In this document: piece by piece, positions 59,825 through 64,000 of the stretch
Numbering within the stretch: position 1 is the stretch's first letter
Layout of the letters: the number at the start of each line of letters is the position of its first letter
NCBI GenBank assembly: GCA_046329555.1
Contig: JAXLUK010000004.1
Coordinates: forward strand, 124,001-188,000
Direction: 5' to 3'
Origin: UBA1941 sp046329555
GTDB taxonomy: Bacteria; Bacteroidota; Bacteroidia; Chitinophagales; LD1
Length of the DNA: 64,000 bases
The notes under the pieces: generated by a model
What the model saw: the letters and a program-made list of their open reading frames with translations, nothing else
Databases searched by the model: none
Told to the model about the DNA's origin: nothing
Translations under genes and position numbers: made by a program

Positions 59825-60703
59825 TTACGAGGCTCTTGGATGTGCTTGCCGGTAAATGCTTTTTAACTTATCAATAGTATTGTGTGTGTATACCTGCGTA
59901 GCAGCCAACGAACTATGTCCCAGTAGCTCTTTTACAGCATTGATATCTGCACCGTTGTTGAGCAAATGGGTTGCAAAAGTGTGTCGCAAAACATGCGGAC
60001 TTTTCTTGTTGATCGTAGTGACCATACCCAAATATTTGCGAACAATGGAATACAATTGGTGCGCTTTTAATGGCTCACCTTCAACACTGGTAAAAAGGGT
60101 ACCATCGGCTTTTGGCATATAAGCAAACCATTCTTTCAGCGAATCACAAACAACAGCACTTATCGGAATAAGGCGTTCCTTGTTTCCCTTACCCAAAACT
60201 TTAATCTGCTGCTGGTAAGAATCAACAGAAGCGCTGGTCAAACCCAGCAATTCTGACCTACGCATGCCCGTTACATAAAGCAATTCCATCATGAGTCGGT
60301 CGCGCCTTCCTTCCCAATCCTCGGTAAACTTCATTCCCGAAAACAAATCCCGCATACTTTTGTCGTCAACAAATACAGGTAAACGCTTACTTACCTTGGG
60401 CCGCTGCACTTTCAACATCGGGTTTCTGGTTATCACTTGTTGCCGTAAAAGATATTTGAAAAACGATTTCAGCGTTGACATTTTCCGATTAACTGAGCGC
60501 GTGGAAACACCTTGTTTCACCAGAGAAGCCATCCAGTTTCTGATTTGAAAATGAGCAGCCCGTTCTAAGTCGTCGTTTCCATTTTCTTTGAGGAAGAATG
60601 ATGAAAATTGTTCCAAATCGACCCGATAGGCGGACAGCGTATGCGGAGAATACCGTTTCTCCAGGGCAATAAAATTTAGAAACTCCTCTGCGTACCTGTT
60701 CAT
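59825..60703 (-). CDS. Tyrosine recombinase XerC/XerD family
   Basis: 292 residues. The SAM-like N-terminal domain (~1-90) is followed by the catalytic domain with all key residues: Arg148 (TGMRRSELLGL), Lys172 (VLGKGNKERLIP), His237/Arg240 (PHVLRHTFATHLL), His263 (ELLGHSSLAATQ) and Tyr272 nucleophile. The length matches housekeeping XerC/XerD, which resolve chromosome dimers at dif. No attachment sites or integrated element are nearby, and its neighbours (hpf, tRNA-tuf) indicate the core copy rather than a phage integrase. A -7 box TACATTCG ends 4 bases before the ATG. Confidence 0.9.
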   Translation of the reverse strand: MNRYAEEFLNFIALEKRYSPHTLSAYRVDLEQFSSFFLKENGNDDLERAAHFQIRNWMASLVKQGVSTRSVNRKMSTLKSFFKYLLRQQVITRNPMLKVQRPKVSKRLPVFVDDKSMRDLFSGMKFTEDWEGRRDRLMMELLYVTGMRRSELLGLTSASVDSYQQQIKVLGKGNKERLIPISAVVCDSLKEWFAYMPKADGTLFTSVEGEPLKAHQLYSIVRKYLGMVTTINKKSPHVLRHTFATHLLNNGADINAVKELLGHSSLAATQVYTHNTIDKLKSIYRQAHPRAS

Positions 60704-60707
60704 ATTC

Positions 60708-60715
60708 CGAATGTA
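60708..60715 (-). promoter_or_regulatory. Bacteroidetes -7 box TACATTCG for the Xer recombinase
   Basis: A TAnnTTYG match ending 4 bases before the ATG. Confidence 0.5.
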
Positions 60716-60790
60716 AACCCGGCAAAGAGGCTTTGGGCATGCACTTATAAACGAATCACATCGCGCTGTATTTTCTTTTAGTCATACTAT

Positions 60791-62902
60791 TTGTTACCAC
60801 ACCTTTTACTTTATTCGCTTACAAATAAGTTAGCTCTGCTACCGCATCAAGACATACTGCTGAAAGCATTTGAATACATGGCCACAGCAAAAGCCATGAC
60901 CGAATTATACGAAGAGCGCAAGGATGTTTGTTCAAAATACGTTCATGCCACATCAAGAGGACATGAAGCCATTCAGCTAGCCACCGCATTTCATTTAATT
61001 CCTCAGGACTTTGCTTTTCCATATTACCGTGACGACAGCATGTTATTAGGGATGGGGTTTAGCCCATTCGACCTGATGCTGCAGTTGCTGGGAAAAAGGA
61101 CGGATTATTTTTCTGGTGGTAGAACCTATTATTCGCATCCGTCATCGCGATTATCTGACCGGCCCAAAATTCCTCACCAAAGTTCAGCTACCGGCATGCA
61201 GGTAATCCCCGCTACAGGAACTGCACAAGGCATTCAATACCGAGAAAAGCAAGGACTTGACCGTCCGGCAAAAGGAGAGGAGCCCATTGTACTTTGTTCT
61301 TTAGGTGATGCCGCAGTAACGGAAGGCGAAGTGGCCGAAGCGCTGCAAATGGCGGTTTTGCATGATTACCCTATCATTTATCTGATACAGGATAATGAAT
61401 GGGATATTTCTGCGCATTCCAGTGAGATCAGAAAAATGGATGTAGATGAATATGCCAAAGGATTTAAGGGATTACGGGTAGCCAAAGTGAATGGCAGTGA
61501 TTTTGCGGCATGCTATGACACCCTGGATAAGGTCATATCGTTGGTTCGAAAAGATCGAAGGCCGTATCTGGTGCATGCAAAAGTGCCCTTACTGAATCAC
61601 CATACCTCGGGCGTGCGCAAAGAATGGTATCGTCCGAAAGAGAACTTGCTACAAGATGAGGCGCGTGATCCATATCCTGTTTTAAAACAGCAATTAAAAG
61701 ATCAAAAAATTGCCACTGCCGAACAAATTGAACAAATAGAGAGACGTGCGAAAGAAAACGTACTAGCTGATTTTGAAAGAGCACGTTTGGAACCAGATCC
61801 CGATGAAACAGATTTAACTACGCATATTTTCGCAGCCACACCCATCACGGAAGAAACAGGGGAGCGGCATCCTTCAGGAGGAGAAGCGTATGTAATGGTA
61901 GATGCCGCGCTGCATGCTGTAGACGAAATTCTTCGGCAACATCCCGAGGCCTTGTTATACGGACAAGATGTGGGAGGGGAGTTAGGTGGCGTATTCCGGG
62001 AGGCGGCGCTGTTAGCAAAAAAATACGGTGCGGAACGGGTTTTTAATACCCCGATTATGGAGGCTTACATCATTGGCAGCACTGTAGGTATGAGTGCGGC
62101 TGGCTGCAAACCGATCGTAGAAGTTCAATTCGCTGATTATATATTCCCGGGGATCAATCAACTCTTTACGGAAGTGTCGCGGAGTTGCTACCTCAGCAAC
62201 GGCAAATGGCCAGTTAGTTGCGTTATTCGCGTGCCGATTGGGGCTTATGGTAGTGGCGGTCCGTATCATTCTTCATCAGTAGAAAGTGTGGTATTGCAAT
62301 TGAAAGGTGTGAAGGTGGCCTATCCTTCCAATGCAGCCGATATGAAAGGTTTGATGAAGGCGGCATACTACGATCCGAATCCGGTTGTAATTTTTGAGCA
62401 TAAAGGATTGTATTGGAGTAAGGTGAAGGGTACGGAAGCCGCAAAATGTGTGGAGCCCGACGAACACTATGTGATACCCTTCGGAAAAGCCAGATTGGCT
62501 CTGGAAGCATCTGCACTGGAGGTAGAACAAGGAAATTCTATCGGCGTGGTGACTTACGGCATGGGCGTACATTGGGCTATGCAGGCCGCACGAGAATTCA
62601 ACGGGCAAATAGACATACTGGATTTGCGCACTTTAAATCCGTTAGATTGGTCTTCAATAGAAACTTTAGTGAAGCGGCATGGAAAGATTTTAGTATTGAC
62701 GGAAGAAACCATTGAGCACTCTTTTGCTGAAAGTTTGGCTGGAAAAATAGCATCTCAGTGGTTCTCTTTTCTAGATGCCCCAGTAAAAATTCTAGGGTCA
62801 GTAAACACGCCGGCCATTCCGCTCAATAGTACGCTGGAAATCTCCATGCTACCCAATGCTACCAAGGTAGCCGAGGCGATAGAAGATTTGCTACGCTACT
62901 AG
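60791..62902 (+). CDS. Second 2-oxoacid dehydrogenase E1 alpha-beta fusion
   Basis: 703 residues. The start is taken as a TTG at 60791 because the first in-frame ATG (60878) would cut the conserved N-terminal helix (LLKAFEYMATAKAMTELYEE). The alpha part shows ATSRGHEAIQ, YYRDDSMLLGMG and a TPP motif from SLGDAAVTEG to QDNEWDIS. The beta part shows LLYGQDVGGELGGVF, MEAYIIGSTVGMSAAGCKPIVEVQF and DLRTLNPLDWSSIETLV. It would decarboxylate a 2-oxo acid with thiamine pyrophosphate. It is ~100 residues shorter than the E1 fusion at 38.7 kb and clearly diverged from it, so their substrates probably differ. No E2 or E3 gene adjoins. Confidence 0.88.
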   Translation: MLPHLLLYSLTNKLALLPHQDILLKAFEYMATAKAMTELYEERKDVCSKYVHATSRGHEAIQLATAFHLIPQDFAFPYYRDDSMLLGMGFSPFDLMLQLLGKRTDYFSGGRTYYSHPSSRLSDRPKIPHQSSATGMQVIPATGTAQGIQYREKQGLDRPAKGEEPIVLCSLGDAAVTEGEVAEALQMAVLHDYPIIYLIQDNEWDISAHSSEIRKMDVDEYAKGFKGLRVAKVNGSDFAACYDTLDKVISLVRKDRRPYLVHAKVPLLNHHTSGVRKEWYRPKENLLQDEARDPYPVLKQQLKDQKIATAEQIEQIERRAKENVLADFERARLEPDPDETDLTTHIFAATPITEETGERHPSGGEAYVMVDAALHAVDEILRQHPEALLYGQDVGGELGGVFREAALLAKKYGAERVFNTPIMEAYIIGSTVGMSAAGCKPIVEVQFADYIFPGINQLFTEVSRSCYLSNGKWPVSCVIRVPIGAYGSGGPYHSSSVESVVLQLKGVKVAYPSNAADMKGLMKAAYYDPNPVVIFEHKGLYWSKVKGTEAAKCVEPDEHYVIPFGKARLALEASALEVEQGNSIGVVTYGMGVHWAMQAAREFNGQIDILDLRTLNPLDWSSIETLVKRHGKILVLTEETIEHSFAESLAGKIASQWFSFLDAPVKILGSVNTPAIPLNSTLEISMLPNATKVAEAIEDLLRY

Positions 62903-62905
62903 AAA

Positions 62906-64000
62906 CTATTTGTCGCCTTCCGCGAACTTTAGCAGGTAGGTGTCGGGATTAGGCAATTGCCGCACCACGGGAAATTTATCTGCGTTTTTATTGATTGCGG
63001 GAATCAGGTATTTTGCTGTTGAAGCAAAGCCCAGTTGTTCCACCACTACATAATCAACCCCATTCGTTCTAAAGAAATCCAGTACCTCCTTATCATCCAA
63101 CGAAGGCTTATCGCCAATGCAGGTACGATCAGCGTAATAGATGAACATATCCGCTTTACGGGCGCTAAAAATGGCATCCTTAGGCGTGTTTTCTTTGCAC
63201 CATTTAGCCAGTTCAAAATAGTTCACATAATTCTGTGGCATCGGCTGTTCAGCCTGTTCAGATAATTTTTGAATCGGTCCGGTAGCACCCAGTGCCAGGA
63301 GCGCTAAAAAATAAGGCGTAAACGAAAGATTCATTTTTCCCAGAGCCAGATTCAACAGGCAAACTACTCCCCAAAGTGCGCCCATCAGCGCCAAAGGAAT
63401 CAATGGAATGATGAAGCGAACACCGCCCCAGATGTCGGGCCATATCATCAAAATAGCCAATGTCCCACCAAAATATCCTAAAAACAAAAGGCGGTAATCT
63501 CGTAGAATATATATGCCGGTAAGTGTTAGTGCGATGATACCCAAGCCATACAACCACCAGGAAGTAGGCGCTTTTTCAAAATTGGGTTCTGCACATAAAA
63601 CAGCCGTTGGAATATCTACCGAAATGTATCTTTTCAGATTGTTTTCAACCCGCTCAATCAATGTTGTTGTTGTAAGGTTGCCCAATTCAGGTTTGTAAGG
63701 ATTTATCTGCATCAGTTGCCCAACGTGAGAACTATTGAGGTGCTTGTTACGCAGTGTCCAGGGAAAAATCAATGTACCGAATAGCACCAAAACCACCGCC
63801 ATTTCACGCCACTTTTTACTGAATAGAAAATACAGTGCAGCACCAGCTACCAGCGCGATGGCCGTGGTTTTGGTGTAATAGCAACCGGCAATAAAAATGA
63901 TACCCATATATAACCACGGACTTTTCCAATCAAAAGCCAGATCGCCGGCTTTGATAAGAAAAAATAGGGCGGCAATGCTCATGAAAAGGAAAGGAACTTC
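62906..64000 (-). CDS. Multi-pass membrane protein, glycosyltransferase-39/ArnT-like (5' end outside window)
   Basis: The frame is open to the window edge; at the edge it reads EVPFLFMSIAALFFLIKAGD, like the 'TE-x-PF/L' segment after the early helices of GT39-type glycosyltransferases. About 8 membrane segments are visible, followed by a C-terminal soluble domain (~260-358; FELAKWCKENTPKDAIFSARKADMF, YYADRTCIGD). That shape is typical of membrane lipid-linked sugar transferases that modify the envelope. The N-terminal catalytic Asp is outside the window. It ends 3 bases after the convergent E1 fusion gene. Function remains tentative. Confidence 0.75.
   Translation of the reverse strand, partial: EVPFLFMSIAALFFLIKAGDLAFDWKSPWLYMGIIFIAGCYYTKTTAIALVAGAALYFLFSKKWREMAVVLVLFGTLIFPWTLRNKHLNSSHVGQLMQINPYKPELGNLTTTTLIERVENNLKRYISVDIPTAVLCAEPNFEKAPTSWWLYGLGIIALTLTGIYILRDYRLLFLGYFGGTLAILMIWPDIWGGVRFIIPLIPLALMGALWGVVCLLNLALGKMNLSFTPYFLALLALGATGPIQKLSEQAEQPMPQNYVNYFELAKWCKENTPKDAIFSARKADMFIYYADRTCIGDKPSLDDKEVLDFFRTNGVDYVVVEQLGFASTAKYLIPAINKNADKFPVVRQLPNPDTYLLKFAEGDK

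Noticed and set aside
59825..60703. Tyrosine recombinase as a mobile-element integrase
   Set aside because: Length, neighbours (hpf, tRNA-tuf) and absence of flanking repeats or cargo indicate housekeeping XerC/XerD.

Overview
The window is a stretch of a Bacteroidota chromosome, most like Chitinophagaceae or related Chitinophagales/Sphingobacteriales (inference; I see no 16S). The evidence is four secreted proteins with type IX secretion (T9SS) sorting domains (three type A, one type B 'gliding' type), TonB-dependent receptors with carboxypeptidase-like N-terminal domains, a nicotinamide-type PnuC, a UVR-tailed bifunctional nuclease, a BatA/VWA membrane protein, and -7 promoter boxes of the Bacteroidetes form TAnnTTTG, often as TAnnTTCG, in place of sigma70 boxes. 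Coding density is very high. No CRISPR, phage, insertion sequence or plasmid gene was seen, and no gene-free stretch reaches 300 bases.

Layout. 1-8.5 kb: end of a T9SS cargo gene, a PnuC/ribosylnicotinamide-kinase pair, a ThiE-like protein, an exported amidotransferase-like protein coupled to a dehydrogenase, then nuclease-VWA protein-sugar epimerase. 8.5-16.5 kb: thioredoxin reductase, a giant Cys-rich T9SS type B surface protein, an acyltransferase, KdsB and 3-hydroxybutyryl-CoA dehydrogenase. 16.5-22.6 kb: a TonB-dependent receptor facing a tonB-exbD-exbB set, then parE. 22.7-31 kb: two orphan response regulators, a beta-helix protein, an rRNA methyltransferase divergent from NhaA, an FadL-like protein and an exported Tyr/Trp-rich repeat protein. 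31-41 kb: a sugar MFS transporter with a possibly shortened partner, an orphan acyl carrier protein, an OmpA protein with a histone-like linker, a deoxynucleoside kinase, a second TonB receptor and a fused 2-oxoacid dehydrogenase E1. 41-50.5 kb: a peptidoglycan-binding membrane protein, superoxide dismutase with a G9 tract, a coiled-coil protein, and a receptor / esterase-like / DUF4397 surface cluster. 50.5-57.5 kb: acyl-CoA dehydrogenase, EttA, PyrR-like protein, hotdog thioesterase, and a persulfide module (metallo-beta-lactamase with two rhodaneses, then a rhodanese-thioredoxin lipoprotein). 57.5-64 kb: a Thr-Tyr-Gly-Thr tRNA cluster with tuf, hpf, a Xer recombinase, a second fused E1 and a truncated membrane glycosyltransferase-like gene.

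The genes are mostly housekeeping and envelope functions. Outer-membrane uptake (three TonB receptors, FadL-like barrel) is powered by the local TonB-ExbB-ExbD set. Surface display depends on T9SS machinery outside the window. Redox and sulfur handling (TrxB, SOD, persulfide module) is scattered. I found no clear new defence or mobile system. The observations most worth following are the promoter boxes placed so close to start codons that many mRNAs should be leaderless, an esterase-like surface protein whose nucleophile serine appears to be asparagine, the envelope persulfide module, the exported low-complexity proteins, and the G9 tract in the dismutase gene.
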